Source of the DNA: Tupaia tana
Lineage: Eukaryota > Chordata > Mammalia > Scandentia > Tupaiidae
Assembly: GCA_026018925.1 (NCBI GenBank)
Contig: JAKSZU010000275.1
Span: 1-64,000, forward strand
Reading direction: 5' to 3'
DNA: 64,000 nt
A program made the translations under genes and the position numbers. Below, one piece after another: positions 46,040 through 58,231 of the stretch; positions within the stretch are counted from its first letter, which is position 1, and each line of letters begins with the position of its first letter. The notes under the pieces are model-generated. The model was not told the origin of the DNA, did not search any database, and saw only the letters and a list, made by a program, of their open reading frames with translations.

Positions 46040-49000
46040 TTGCTCCTGTCTCCTCTTTTTATTTTGGTAATTTTTACTTTTTATGATTTTTTTAAAGGTA
46101 GAATTTCTCTCTGGCTCTCAGCTCCATCTTTTGTTTTGTTAATCAGCCCTTCTGCTCCTTTCTCCCAGGCAGGAGAGTTGAGCCATTCTCTGAGAAGATT
46201 CCACATGGATACTGGGAACTAGATATTTCAGGGAACAGGCGAAATGAAGATTTTCTACTCATAATTCAGCCTCCAGAAAGCAAAGCTAGTGTGGTAGGGA
46301 GCCCCTCTGGCCTTCTATCCGTGTCTCTGTGTCTCTGAGGTCTCTGTCTCTCTCTGCTCCTGTCTCCTCATATTTTTTGGTAATTTTTCCTTTTTACGAT
46401 TTTTTTAAAGGTAGAATTTCTCTCTGGCTCTCAGCTCCATCTTTTGTTTTGTTAATAAGCCCTTCTGCTCCTTTCTCCCAGGCAGGAGAGTTGAGCCATT
46501 CCTGAGAAGATTCCACATGGATACTGGGAACTAGATATTTCAGGGCACAGGCGAAATGAAGATTTTCTACTCATAATTCAGCCTCCAGCCAGCAAAGCTA
46601 GTGTGGTAGGGATCCCCTCTGGCCTTCTATCCCTGTCTCTGTGTCTCTGAGATCTCTATCTCTCTCTGCTCCTGTCTCCTCATTTTTTTTTGGTAATTTT
46701 TCCTTTTTACGATTTTTTTAAAGGTAGAATTTCTCTCTGGCTCTCAGCTCCATCTTTTGTTTTGTTAATAAGCCCTTCTGCTCCTTTCTCCCAGGCAGGA
46801 GAGTTGAGCCATTCTCTGAGAAGATTCCACATGGACTGGGAACTAGATATTTCAGGGCACAGGCGAAATGAAGATTTTTCTACTCATAATTCAGCCTCCA
46901 GCAAGCAAAGCTAGTGTGGTAGGGAGCCCCTCTGGCCTTCTATCCATGTCTCTGTGTCTCTGAGGTCTCTGTCTCTCTCTGCTCCTGTCTCCTCAATTTT
47001 TTTGGTAATTTTTCCTTTTTACGATGTTTTTAAAAGGTAGAATTTCTCTCTGGCTCTCTGCTCCATCTTTTGTTTTGTTAATAAGCCCTTCTGCTCCTTT
47101 CTCTCAGGCAGGAGAGTTGAGTCATTCTCTGAGAAGATTCCACATGGATACTGGGAACTAGATATTTCAGGACACAGGCGAAATGAAGATTTTCTACTCA
47201 TAATTCAGCCTCCAGCAAGCAAAGCTAGTGTGGTAGGGAGCCCCTCTGGCCTTCTATCCCTGTCTCTGTGTCTCTGAGGTCTCTGTCGCTCTCTGCTCCT
47301 GTCTCCACATTTTTTTTGGTAATTTATCCTTTTACGATTTTTTTAAAGGTAGAATTTCTCTCTGGCTCTCAGCTCCATCTTTTGTTTTGTTAATAAGCCC
47401 TTCTGCTCCTTTCTCCCAGGCAGGAGAGATGAGCCATTATCTGAGAAGATTCCACATGGATACTGGGAACTAGATATTTCAGGGCACAGGCGAAATGCAG
47501 ATTTTCTACTCATAATTCAGCCTGCAGCAAGAAAAGCTAGTGTGGTAGGGAGCCCCTCTGGCCTTCTATCCCTGTCTCTGTGTCTCTGAGGTCTCTGTAT
47601 CTCTCTGCTCCTGTCTCCTCATTTTTTTTTTGGTAATTTTTCCTTTTTATGATTTTTTTAAAGGTAGAATTTCTCTCTGGCTCTCAGCTCCATCTTTTCT
47701 TTTGTTAATAAGCCCTTCTTCTCCTTTCTCCCTGGCAGGAGAGTTGAGTCATTCTCTGAGAAGATTCCACATGGATACTGGGAACTAGATATTTCAGGGC
47801 GCAGGCGAAATGAAGATTTTCTACTCATAATTCAGCCTCCAGCAAGCAAATCTAGTGTGGTAGGGAGCCCCTCTGGCCTTCTATCCTTGTCTCTGTGTCT
47901 CTGAGGTCTCTGTCTCTCTCTGCTCCTGTCTCCTCATATTTTTTTGGTAATTTTTCCTTTTTACGATTTTTTTAAAGGTAGAATTTCTCTCTGGCTCTCA
48001 GCTCCATCTTTTGTTTTGTTAATAAGCCCTTCTGTTCCTTTCTCCCAGGCAGGAGAGTTGAGCCATTCTCTGAGAAGTTTCCACATGGATACTGGGAACT
48101 AGATATTTCAGGGCACAGGCGAAATGAAGATTTTCTACTCATAAATCAGCCTCCAGCAAGCAAAGCTAGTGTGGTAGGGAGCCCCTCTGGCCTTCTATCC
48201 CTGTCTCTGTGTCTCTGAGGTCTCTGTCTCTCTTTGCTCTTGTCTCCTCATATTTTTTTGGTAATTTTTCCTTTTTAAGATTTTTTTAAAGGTAGAATTT
48301 CTCTCTGGCTCTCAGCTCCATCTTTTGTTTTGTTAATAAGCCCTTCTGCTCCTTTCTCCCAGGCAGGAGAGTTGAGCCATTCTCTGAGAAGATTCCACAT
48401 GGATACTGGGAACTAGATATTTCAGGGCACAGGCGAAATGAAGATTTTCTACTCATAATTCAGCCTCCAGCAAGCAAAGCTAGTGTGGTAGGGAGCCCCT
48501 CTGGCCTTCTATCGCTGTCTCTGTGTCTCTGAGGTCTCTGTCTCTCTCTGCTCCTGTCTCCTCATTTTTTTTTTGGTAATTTTTCCTTTTTACGATTTTT
48601 TTAAAGGTAGAATTTCTCTCTGGCTCTCAGCTCCATCTTTTGTTTTGTTAATAAGCCCTTCTGCTCCTTTCTCCCAGGCAGGAGAGTTGAGCCATTCTCT
48701 GAGAAGATTCCACATGGATACTGGGAACTAGGTATTTCAGGGCACAGGCGAAATGAAGATTTTCTACTCATAATTCAGCCTCCAGCAAGCAAAGCTAGTG
48801 TGGTAGGGAGCCCCTCTGGCCTTCTATCCGTGTCTCTGTGTCTCTGAGGTCTCTGTCTCTCTCTGCTCCTGTCTCCTCATTTTTTTTGGTAATTTTTCCT
48901 TTTTACGATTTTTTTAACGGTAGAATTTCTCTCTGGCTCTCAGCTCCATCTTTTGTTTTGTTAATAAGCCCTTCTGCTCCTTTCTCCCAGGCAGGAGAGT

Positions 49001-49174
49001 TGAGCATTCTCTGAGAAGATTCCACATGGATACTGGGAACTAGATATTTCAGGGCACAGGCGAAATGAAGATTTTCTACTCATAATTCAGCCTCCAGCAA
49101 GCAAAGCTAGTGTGGTAGGTAGCCCCTCTGGCCTTCTATCCGTGTCTCTGTGTCTCTGAGGTCTCTGTCTCTCT
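46040..49174. repeat. Ten-unit block, copy 2 (partner at 29779-32914)
   Basis: The x-like unit with AATCAGCCC (46141), the CATGGACTGGG deletion (46830), the e-a-f-g-h series (e at 46979), and O with TTTTAACGGTAG all match copy 1 in order. Two shared rare variants, CCTGCAGCAAGAAAAGC and CTCCACATTTTT, confirm common origin. The O unit here lacks one base in GAGTTGAGCATTC. Confidence 0.85.
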
Positions 49175-51355
49175 CAGCTCCTGTCTCCTCATTTTTTTTG
49201 GTAATTTTTCCTTTTTACGATTTTTTTAAAGGTAGAATTTCTCTCTGGCTCTCAGCTCCATCTTTTGTTTTGTTAATAAGCCCTTCTGCTCCTTTCTCCC
49301 AGGCAGGAGAGTTGAGCCATTCCTGAGAAGATTCCACATGGATACTGGGAACTAGATATTTCAGGGCACAGGCGAAATGAAGATTTTCTACTCATAATTC
49401 AGCCTCCAGCAAGCAAAGCTAGTGTGGTAGGGAGCCCCTCTGGCCTTCTATCCCTGTCTCTGTGTCTCTGAGATCTGTCTCTCTCTGCTCCTGTCTCCTC
49501 ATATTTTTTTGGTAATTTTTCCTTTTTACGATTTTTTTAAAGGTAGAATTTCTCTATGGCTCTCAGCTCCATCTTTTGTTTTGTTAATAAGCCCTTCTGC
49601 TCCTTTCTCCCATGCAGGAGAGTTGAGCCATTCTCTGAGAAGATTCCACATGGATACTGGGAACTAGATATTTCAGGGCACAGGCGAAATGAAGATTTTT
49701 CTACTCATAATTCAGCCTCCAGCAAGCAAAGCTAGTGTGGCAGGGAGCCCCTCTGGCCTTCTATCCCTGTCTCTGTGTCTCTGATGTCTCTGTCGCTCTC
49801 TGCTCCTGTCTCCTCATTTTTTTGGTAATTTATCCTTTTACGACTTTTTTAAAGGTAGAATTGCTCTCTGGCTCTCAGCTCCATCTTTTGTTTTGTTAAT
49901 AAGCCCTTCTGCTCCTTTCTCCCAGGCAGGAGAGTTGAGCCATTATCTGAGAAGTTTCCACATGGATACTGGGAACTAGATATTTCAGGGCACAGGCGAA
50001 ATGCAGATTTTCTACTCATAATTCAGCCTCCAGCAAGCAAAGCTAGTGTGGTAGGGAGCCCCTCTGGCCTTCTATCCCTGTCTCTGTGTCTCTGAGGTCT
50101 CTGTATCTCTCTGCTCCTGTCTCCTCATTTTTTTTTGGTAATTTTTCCTTTTTACGATTTTTTTAAAGGTAGAATTTCTCTCTGGCTCTCAGCTCCATCT
50201 TTTGTTTTGTTAAAAAGCCCTTCTGCTCCTTTCTCCCAGGCAGGAGAGTTGAGCCATTCTCTGAGAAGATTCCACATGGATACTGGGAACTAGATATTTC
50301 AGGGCACAGGCGAAATGAAGATTTTCTACTCATAAATCAGCCTCCAGCAAGCAAAGCTAGTGTGGTAGGGAGCCCCTCTGGCCTTCTATCCCTGTCTCTG
50401 TGTCTCTGAGGTCTCTGTGCCTCTCTGCTCCTGTCTCCTCATTTTTTTTGGTAATTTTTCCTTTTTACGATTTTTTAAAGGTAGAATTTTCTCTGGCTCT
50501 CAGCTCCATCTTTTGTTTTGTTAATAAGCCCTTCTGCTCCTTTCTCCCAGGCAGGAGAGTTGAGCCATTTTCTGAGAAGATTCCACATGGATACTGGGAA
50601 CTAGATATTTCAGGGCACAGGCGAAATGATTATCTACTCATGATTCAGGCTTCAGCAAACAAAGCTAGTGTGGTAGGGAGCCCCTCTGGCCTTCTATCCC
50701 TGTCTCTGTGTCTCTGAGGTCTCTGTCTCTCTCTGCTGCTGTCTCCTCTTTTTTTTGGTAATTTTTCCTTTTTACGATTTTTTTAAAGGTAGAATTTCTC
50801 TCTGGCTCTCAGCTCCATCTTTTGTTTTGTTAATAAGCCCTTCTGCTCCTTTCTCCCAGGCAGGAGAGTTGAGCCATTATCAGAGAAGATTCCACATGGA
50901 TACTGGGAACTAGATATTTCAGGGCACAGGCGAAATGAAGATTTTCTACTCATAATTCAGCCTCCAGCAAGCAAAGCTAGTGTGGTAGGGAGCCCCTCTG
51001 GCCTTCTATCCCTGTCTCTGTGTCTCTGAGGTCTCTGTCTCTCTCTGCTCCTGTCTCCTCTTTTTTTTGGTAATTTTTCATTTTACGATTTTTTTAAAGG
51101 TAGAATTTCTCTCTGGCTCTCAGCTCCATCTTTTGTTTTGTTAATAAGCCCTTCTGCTCCTTTCTCCCAGGCAGGAGAGATGAGCCATTCTCTGAGTAGA
51201 TTCCACATGGATACTGGGAACTAGATATTTCAGGGCACAGGCGAAATGAAGATTTTCTACTCATAATTCAGCCTCCAGCAAGCAAAGCTAGTGTGGTAGG
51301 GAGCCCCTCTGGACTTCTATCCCTGTCTCTGTGTCTCTGAGGTCTCTGTCTCTCT
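49175..51355. repeat. Module S-W-Y-T-U-Z1-Z2, second copy
   Basis: Seven units of 2181 bp match 37295-39476. This copy shares CCCATGCAGG in W and CTGATGTCTCTG before Y with the copy at 53234 but not with the first copy, so the second and third copies are the closer pair. It is followed by P rather than Z3. Confidence 0.85.
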
Positions 51356-52920
51356 CTGCTACTGTCTCCTCATTTTTTTTTGGTAATTTTTCTTTTTACG
51401 ATTTTTTTAAAGGTAGAATTTCTCTCTGGCTCTCAGCTACATCTTTTGTTTTGTTAATAAGCCCTTCTGCTCCTTTCTCCCAGGCAGGAGAGTTGAGCCA
51501 TTCTCTGAGAAGATTCCACATGGATACTGGGAACTAGATATTTCAGGGCACAGGCGAAATGAAGATTTTCTACTCATAATTCAGCCTCCAGCAAGCAAAG
51601 CTAGTGTGGTAGGGAGCCCCTCTGGCCTTCTATCCGTGTCTCTGTGTCTCTGAGGTCTCTGTCTCTCTCAGCTCCTGTCTCCTCATTTTTTTTGGTAATT
51701 TTTCCTTTTTACGATTTTTTTAAAGGTAGAATTTCTCTCTGGCTCTCAGCTCCAACTTTTGTTTTGTTAATAAGCCCTTCTGCTCCTTTCTCCCAGGCAG
51801 GAGAGTTGAGCCATTCCTGAGAAGATTCCACATGGATACTGGTAACTAGATATTTCAGGGCACAGGCGAAATGAAGATTTTCTACTCATAATTCAGCCTC
51901 CAGCAAGCAAAGCTAGTGTGGTAGGGAGCCCCTCTGGCCTTCTATCCCTGTCTCTGTGTCTCTGAGATCTCTGTCTCTCTCTGCTCCTGTCTCCTCATAT
52001 TTTTTTGGTAATTTTTCCTTTTTACGATTTTTTTAAAGGTAGAATTTCTCTCTGGCTCTCAGCTCCATCTTTTGTTTTGTTAATAAGCCCTTCTGCTCCT
52101 TTCTCCCAGGCAGGAGAGTTGAGCCATTCTCTGAGAAGATTCCACATGGATACTGGGAACTAGATATTTCAGGGCACAGGCGAAATGAAGATTTTTCTAC
52201 TCATAATTCTGCCTCCAGCAAGCAAAGCTAGTGTGGTAGGGAGCCCCTCTGGCCTTCTATCCCTGTCTGTGTGTCTCCGAAGTCTCTGTCTCTCTCTGCT
52301 CCTGTCTCCTCAATTTTTTTGGTAATTTTTCCTTTTTACGATTTTTTAAAAGGTAGAATTTCTCTCTGGCTCTCAGCTCCATCTTTTGTTTTGTTAATAA
52401 GCCCTTCTGCTCCTTTCTCTCAGGCAGGAGAGTTGAGTCATTCTCTGAGAAGATTCCACATGGATACTGGGAACTAGATATTTCAGGGCACAGGTGAAAT
52501 GAAGATTTTCTACTCATAATTCAGGCTCCAGCAAGCAAGCTAGTGTGGTAGGGAGCCCCTCTGGCCTTCTATCCCTGTCTCTGTGTCTCTGAGGTCTCTG
52601 TCTCTCTCTGCTCCTGTCTCCTCATTTTTTTTGATAATTTTTCCTTTTTACGATTATTTTAATGTTAGAATTTCTCTCTGGCTCTCAGCTCCATCTTTTG
52701 TTTTGTTAATAAGCCCTTCTGCTCCTTTCTCCCAGGCAGGAGAGTTGAGCCATTCTCTGAGAAGATTCCACATGGATACTGGGAACTAGGTATTTCAGGG
52801 CACAGGCGAAATGAAGATTTTCTACTCATAATTCAGCCTCCAGCAAGCAAAGCTAGTGTGGTAGGGAGCCCCTCTGGCCTTCTATCCCTGTCTCTGTGTC
52901 TCTGAGGTCTCTGTCTCTCT
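51356..52920. repeat. Five-unit block P S V Q R, copy 1 (1565 bp)
   Basis: P (GCTACTGTC, CAGCTACATC), S (CTCAGCTCC, GGTAACTAG), V (GAGATCTCTG, AATTCTGCC), Q (CTCCGAAG) and R (TTATTTTAATGTTAG) are in this order. The block repeats at 56667 with an offset of 5311 bp. Compared with P Q R S V Q R at 35105 it lacks the first Q-R. Confidence 0.85.
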
Positions 52921-53233
52921 CTGCTCCTGTCTCCTCATTTTTTTTGGTAATTTTTCCTTTTTACGATTTTTTTAACGGTAGAATTTCTCTCTGGCTCTCA
53001 GCTCCATCTTTTGTTTTGTGAATAAGCCCTTCTGCTCCTTTCTCCCAGGCAGGAGAGTTGAGCCATTCTCTGAGAAGATTCCACATGGATACTGGGAACT
53101 AGATATTTCAGGGCACAGGCGAAATGAAGATTTTCTACTCATAATTCAGCCTCCAGCAAGCAAAGCTAGTGTGGTAGGTAGCCCCTCTGGCCTTCTATCC
53201 GTGTCTCTGTGTCTCTGAGGTCTCTGTCTCTCT
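52921..53233. repeat. Single unit O with TGTGAATAAG
   Basis: This unit carries the O marker TTTTAACGGTAG (near 52974) together with TGTGAATAAG and the tail variant GTGGTAGGTAGCC. The tail also occurs after O near 49117, so O-S junctions at both places share an origin. Confidence 0.8.
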
Positions 53234-55414
53234 CAGCTCCTGTCTCCTCATTTTTTTTGGTAATTTTTCCTTTTTACGATTTTTTTAAAGGTAGAATTTC
53301 TCTCTGGCTCTCAGCTCCATCTTTTGTTTTGTTAATAAGCCCTTCTGCTCCTTTCTCCCAGGCAGGAGAGTTGAGCCATTCCTGAGAAGATTCCACATGG
53401 ATACTGGTAACTAGATATTTCAGGGCACAGGCGAAATGAAGATTTTCTACTCATAATTCAGCCTCCAGCAAGCAAAGCTAGTGTGGTAGGGAGCCCCTCT
53501 GGCCTTCTATCCCTGTCTCTGTGTCTCTGAGATCTGTCTCTCTCTGCTCCTGTCTCCTCATATTTTTTTGGTAATTTTTCCTTTTTACGATTTTTTTAAA
53601 GGTAGAATTTCTCTCTGGCTCTCAGCTCCATCTTTTGTTTTGTTAATAAGCCCTTCTGCTCCTTTCTCCCATGCAGGAGAGTTGAGCCATTCTCTGAGAA
53701 GATTCCACATGGATACTGGGAACTAGATATTTCAGGGCACAGGCGAAATGAAGATTTTTCTACTCATAATTCAGCCTCCAGCAAGCAAAGCTAGTGTGGC
53801 AGGGAGCCCCTCTGGCCTTCTATCCCTGTCTCTGTGTCTCTGATGTCTCTGTCGCTCTCTGCTCCTGTCTCCTCATTTTTTTGGTAATTTATCCTTTTAC
53901 GACTTTTTTAAAGGTAGAATTGCTCTCTGGCTCTCAGCTCCATCTTTTGTTTTGTTAATAAGCCCTTCTGCTCCTTTCTCCCAGGCAGGAGAGTTGAGCC
54001 ATTATCTGAGAAGATTCCACATGGATACTGGGAACTAGATATTTCAGGGCACAAGCGAAATGCAGATTTTCTACTCATAATTCAGCCTCCAGCAAGCAAA
54101 GCTAGTGTGGTAGGGAGCCCCTCTGGCCTTCTATCCCTGTCTCTGTGTCTCTGAGGTCTCTGTATCTCTCTGCTCCTGTCTCCTCATTTTTTTTTGGTAA
54201 TTTTTCCTTTTTACGATTTTTTTAAAGGTAGAATTTCTCTCTGGCTCTCAGCTCCATCTTTTGTTTTGTTAAAAAGCCCTTCTGCTCCTTTCTCCCAGGC
54301 AGGAGAGTTGAGCCATTCTCTGAGAAGATTCCACATGGATACTGGGAACTAGATATTTCAGGGCACAGGCGAAATGAAGATTTTCTACTCATAAATCAGC
54401 CTCCAGCAAGCAAAGCTAGTGTGGTAGGGAGCCCCTCTGGCCTTCTATCCCTGTCTCTGTGTCTCTGAGGTCTCTGTGTCTCTCTGCTCCTGTCTCCTCA
54501 TTTTTTTTGGTAATTTTTCCTTTTTACGATTTTTTAAAGGTAGAATTTTCTCTGGCTCTCAGCTCCATCTTTTGTTTTGTTAATAAGCCCTTCTGCTCCT
54601 TTCTCCCAGGCAGGAGAGTTGAGCCATTCTCTGAGAAGATTCCACATGGATACTGGGAACTAGATATTTCAGGGCACAGGCGAAATGATTATCTACTCAT
54701 GATTCAGGCTTCAGCAAACAAAGCTAGTGTGGTAGGGAGCCCCTCTGGCCTTCTATCCCTGTCTCTGTGTCTCTGAGGTCTCTGTCTCTCTCTGCTGCTG
54801 TCTCCTCTTTTTTTTGGTAATTTTTCCTTTTTACGATTTTTTTAAAGGTAGAATTTCTCTCTGGCTCTCAGCTCCATCTTTTGTTTTGTTAATAAGCCCT
54901 TCTGCTCCTTTCTCCCAGGCAGGAGAGTTGAGCCATTATCAGAGAAGATTCCACATGGATACTGGGAACTAGATATTTCAGGGCACAGGCGAAATGAAGA
55001 TTTTCTACTCATAATTCAGCCTCCAGCAAGCAAAGCTAGTGTGGTAGGGAGCCCCTCTGGCCTTCTATCCCTGTCTCTGTGTCTCTGAGGTCTCTGTCTC
55101 TCTCTGCTCCTGTCTCCTCTTTTTTTTGGTAATTTTTCATTTTACGATTTTTTTAAAGGTAGAATTTCTCTCTGGCTCTCAGCTCCATCTTTTGTTTTGT
55201 TAATAAGCCCTTCTGCTCCTTTCTCCCAGGCAGGAGAGTTGAGCCATTCTCTGAGTAGATTCCACATGGATACTGGGAACTAGATATTTCAGGGCACAGG
55301 CGAAATGAAGATTTTCTACTCATAATTCAGCCTCCAGCAAGCAAAGCTAGTGTGGTAGGGAGCCCCTCTGGCCTTCTATCCCTGTCTCTGTGTCTCTGAG
55401 GTCTCTGTCTCTCT
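53234..55414. repeat. Module S-W-Y-T-U-Z1-Z2, third copy
   Basis: Seven units of 2181 bp follow the same order as 49175-51355, 13 units apart. S has GGTAACTAG, W has CCCATGCAGG and Y has an AAGCGAAATGC tail. Here Z2 is followed by Z3 and Z4 as in the first copy. Confidence 0.85.
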
Positions 55415-56040
55415 CTGCACCTGTCTCCTCTTTTTTTTGGAAATTTTTCTTTTTTACGATTTTTTAAAAGTTAGAATTTCTCTCTGGCTCTCAGCTCCAT
55501 CTTTTGTTTTGTTAATAAGCCCTTCTCCTCCTTTCTCCCAGGCAGGAGAGTTGAGCCATTCTCTGAGAAGATTCCACATGGATACTGGGAACTAGATATT
55601 TCAGGGCACATGCGAAATGAAGATTTTCTACTCATAATTCAGCCTCCTGCAAGCAAAGCTAGTGTGATAGGGAGCCCATCGGGCCTTCTATCCCTGTCTC
55701 TGTGTCTCTGAGTTCTCTGTCTCTCTCTGCTCCTGTCTCCTCAGTTTTTTTTGGTAATTTTTCCTTTTTATGACTTTTTTAAAGGTAGAATTTCTCTCTG
55801 GCTCTCAGCTCCATCTTTTGTTTTGTGAATAAGCCCTTCTGCTCCTTTCTCCCAGGCAGGAGAGTTGAGCCATTCTCTGAGAAGATTCCACATGGATACT
55901 GGGAACTAGATATTTCAGGGCACAGGCGAAATGAAGATTTTCTACTCATAATTCAGCCTCCAGCAAGCAAAGCTATAGTGGTAGGGAGCACCTCTGGCCT
56001 TCTATCCCTGTCTCTGTGTCTCTGAGGTCTCTGTCTCTCT
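55415..56040. repeat. Z3 and a chimeric Z4/Z7 unit
   Basis: Z3 (CTGCACCTG, CTTCTCCTCC, GAGCCCATCGGG) is followed by a unit that starts as Z4 (CTCAGTTTTTT, TATGACTTTTTT, TGTGAATAAG) but ends with the Z7 tail GCTATAGTGG and GGGAGCACC (near 55973). In both intact Z blocks Z4 ends with GCTTGTGTGTAGGG. The joint therefore lies within one unit, between about 55830 and 55970. It is followed by O rather than Z8. Confidence 0.8.
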
Positions 56041-56666
56041 CTGCTCCTGTCTCCTCATTTTTTTTGGTAATTTTTCCTTTTTACGATTTTTTTAACGGTA
56101 GAATTTCTCTCTGGCTCTCAGCTCCATCTTTTGTTTTGTTAATAAGCCCTTCTGCTCCTTTCTCCCAGGCAGGAGAGTTGAGCCATTCTCTGAGAAGATT
56201 CCACATGGATACTGGGAACTAGATATTTCAGGGCACAGGCGAAATGAAGATTTTCTACTCATAATTCAGCCTCCAGCAAGCAAAGCTAGTGTGGTAGGGA
56301 GCCCCTCTGGCCTTCTATCCCTGTCTCTGTGTCTCTGAGGTCTCTGTCTCTCTCTGCTCCTGTCTCCTCATATTTTTTTGGTAATTTTCCTTTTTACGAT
56401 TTTTTTAAAGGTAGAATTTCTCTCTGGCTCTCAGCTCCATCTTTTGTTTTGTTAATAAGCCCTTCTGCTCCTTTCTCCCAGGCAGGAGAGTTGAGCCATT
56501 CTCTGAGAAGATTCCACATGGATACTGGGAACTAGATATTTCAGGGCACAGGCGAAATGAAGATTTTCTACTCATAATTCAGCCTCCAGAAAGCAAAGCT
56601 AGTGTGGTAGGGAGCCCCTCTGGACTTCTATCCCTGTCTCTGTGTCTCTGAGGTCTCTGTCTCTCT
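56041..56666. repeat. Unit O and a CATATTTTTTT unit
   Basis: O has TTTTAACGGTAG near 56094. The next unit has CATATTTTTTT, a shortened T-run before the second tract (AATTTTCC) and a CCAGAAAGC tail. The order O, CATATTTTTTT unit, P is the same as at 32602-33229. Confidence 0.8.
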
Positions 56667-58231
56667 CTGCTACTGTCTCCTCATTTTTTTTTGGTAATTT
56701 TTCTTTTTACGATTTTTTTAAAGGTAGAATTTCTCTCTGGCTCTCAGCTACATCTTTTGTTTTGTTAATAAGCCCTTCTGCTCCTTTCTCCCAGGCAGGA
56801 GAGTTGAGCCATTCTCTGAGAAGATTCCACATGGATACTGGGAACTAGATATTTCAGGGCACAGGCGAAATGAAGATTTTCTACTCATAATTCAGCCTCC
56901 AGCAAGCAAAGCTAGTGTGGTAGGGAGCCCCTCTGGCCTTCTATCCGTGTCTCTGTGTCTCTGAGGTCTCTGTCTCTCTCAGCTCCTGTCTCCTCATTTT
57001 TTTTGGTAATTTTTCCTTTTTACGATTTTTTTAAAGGTAGAATTTCTCTCTGGCTCTCAGCTCCATCTTTTGTTTTGTTAATAAGCCCTTCTGCTCCTTT
57101 CTCCCAGGCAGGAGAGTTGAGCCATTCCTGAGAAGATTCCACATGGATACTGGTAACTAGATATTTCAGGGCACAGGCGAAATGAAGATTTTCTACTCAT
57201 AATTCAGCCTCCAGCAAGCAAAGCTAGTGTGGTAGGGAGCCCCTCTGGCCTTCTATCCCTGTCTCTGTGTCTCTGAGATCTCTGTCTCTCTCTGCTCCTG
57301 TCTCCTCATATTTTTTTGGTAATTTTTCCTTTTTACGATTTTTTTAAAGGTAGAATTTCTCTCTGGCTCTCAGCTCCATCTTTTGTTTTGTTAATAAGCC
57401 CTTCTGCTCCTTTCTCCCAGGCAGGAGAGTTGAGCCATTCTCTGAGAAGATTCCACATGGATACTGGGAACTAGATATTTCAGGGCACAGGCGAAATGAA
57501 GATTTTTCTACTCATAATTCTGCCTCCAGCAAGCAAAGCTAGTGTGGTAGGGAGCCCCTCTGGCCTTCTATTTCTGTCTGTGTGTCTCCGAAGTCTCTGT
57601 CTCTCTCTGCTCCTGTCTCCTCAATTTTTTTGGTAATTTTTCCTTTTTACGATTTTTTAAAAGGTAGAATTTCTCTCTGGCTCTCAGCTCCATCTTTTGT
57701 TTTGTTAATAAGCCCTTCTGCTCCTTTCTCTCAGGCAGGAGAGTTGAGTCATTCTCTGAGAAGATTCCACATGGATACTGGGAACTAGATATTTCAGGGC
57801 ACAGGTGAAATGAAGATTTTCTACTCATAATTCAGGCTCCAGCAAGCAAGCTAGTGTGGTAGGGAGCCCCTCTGGCCTTCTATCCCTGTCTCTGTGTCTC
57901 TGAGGTCTCTGTCGCTCTCTGCTCCTGTCTCCTCATTTTTTTTGATAATTTTTCCTTGTTACGATTATTTTAATGTTAGAATTTCTCTCTGGCTCTCAGC
58001 TCCATCTTTTGTTTTGTTAATAAGCCCTTCTTCTCCTTTCTCCCAGGCAGGAGAGTTGAGCCATTCTCTGAGAATATTCCACATGGATACTGGGAACTAG
58101 ATATTTCAGGGCACAGGCGAAATGAAGATTTTCTACTCATAATTCAGCCTCCAGCAAGCAAAGCTAGTGTGGTAGGGAGCCCCTCTGGCCTTCTATCCCT
58201 GTCTCTGTGTCTCTGAGGTCTCTGTCTCTCT
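56667..58231. repeat. Five-unit block P S V Q R, copy 2 (1565 bp)
   Basis: This matches 51356-52920 at 5311 bp with few differences, such as CTATTTCTGTC before Q. R has CTTCTTCTCC and GAATATTCC, which are shared with the R near 36982, so the two copies of the block did not take R from the same immediate source. Confidence 0.85.
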
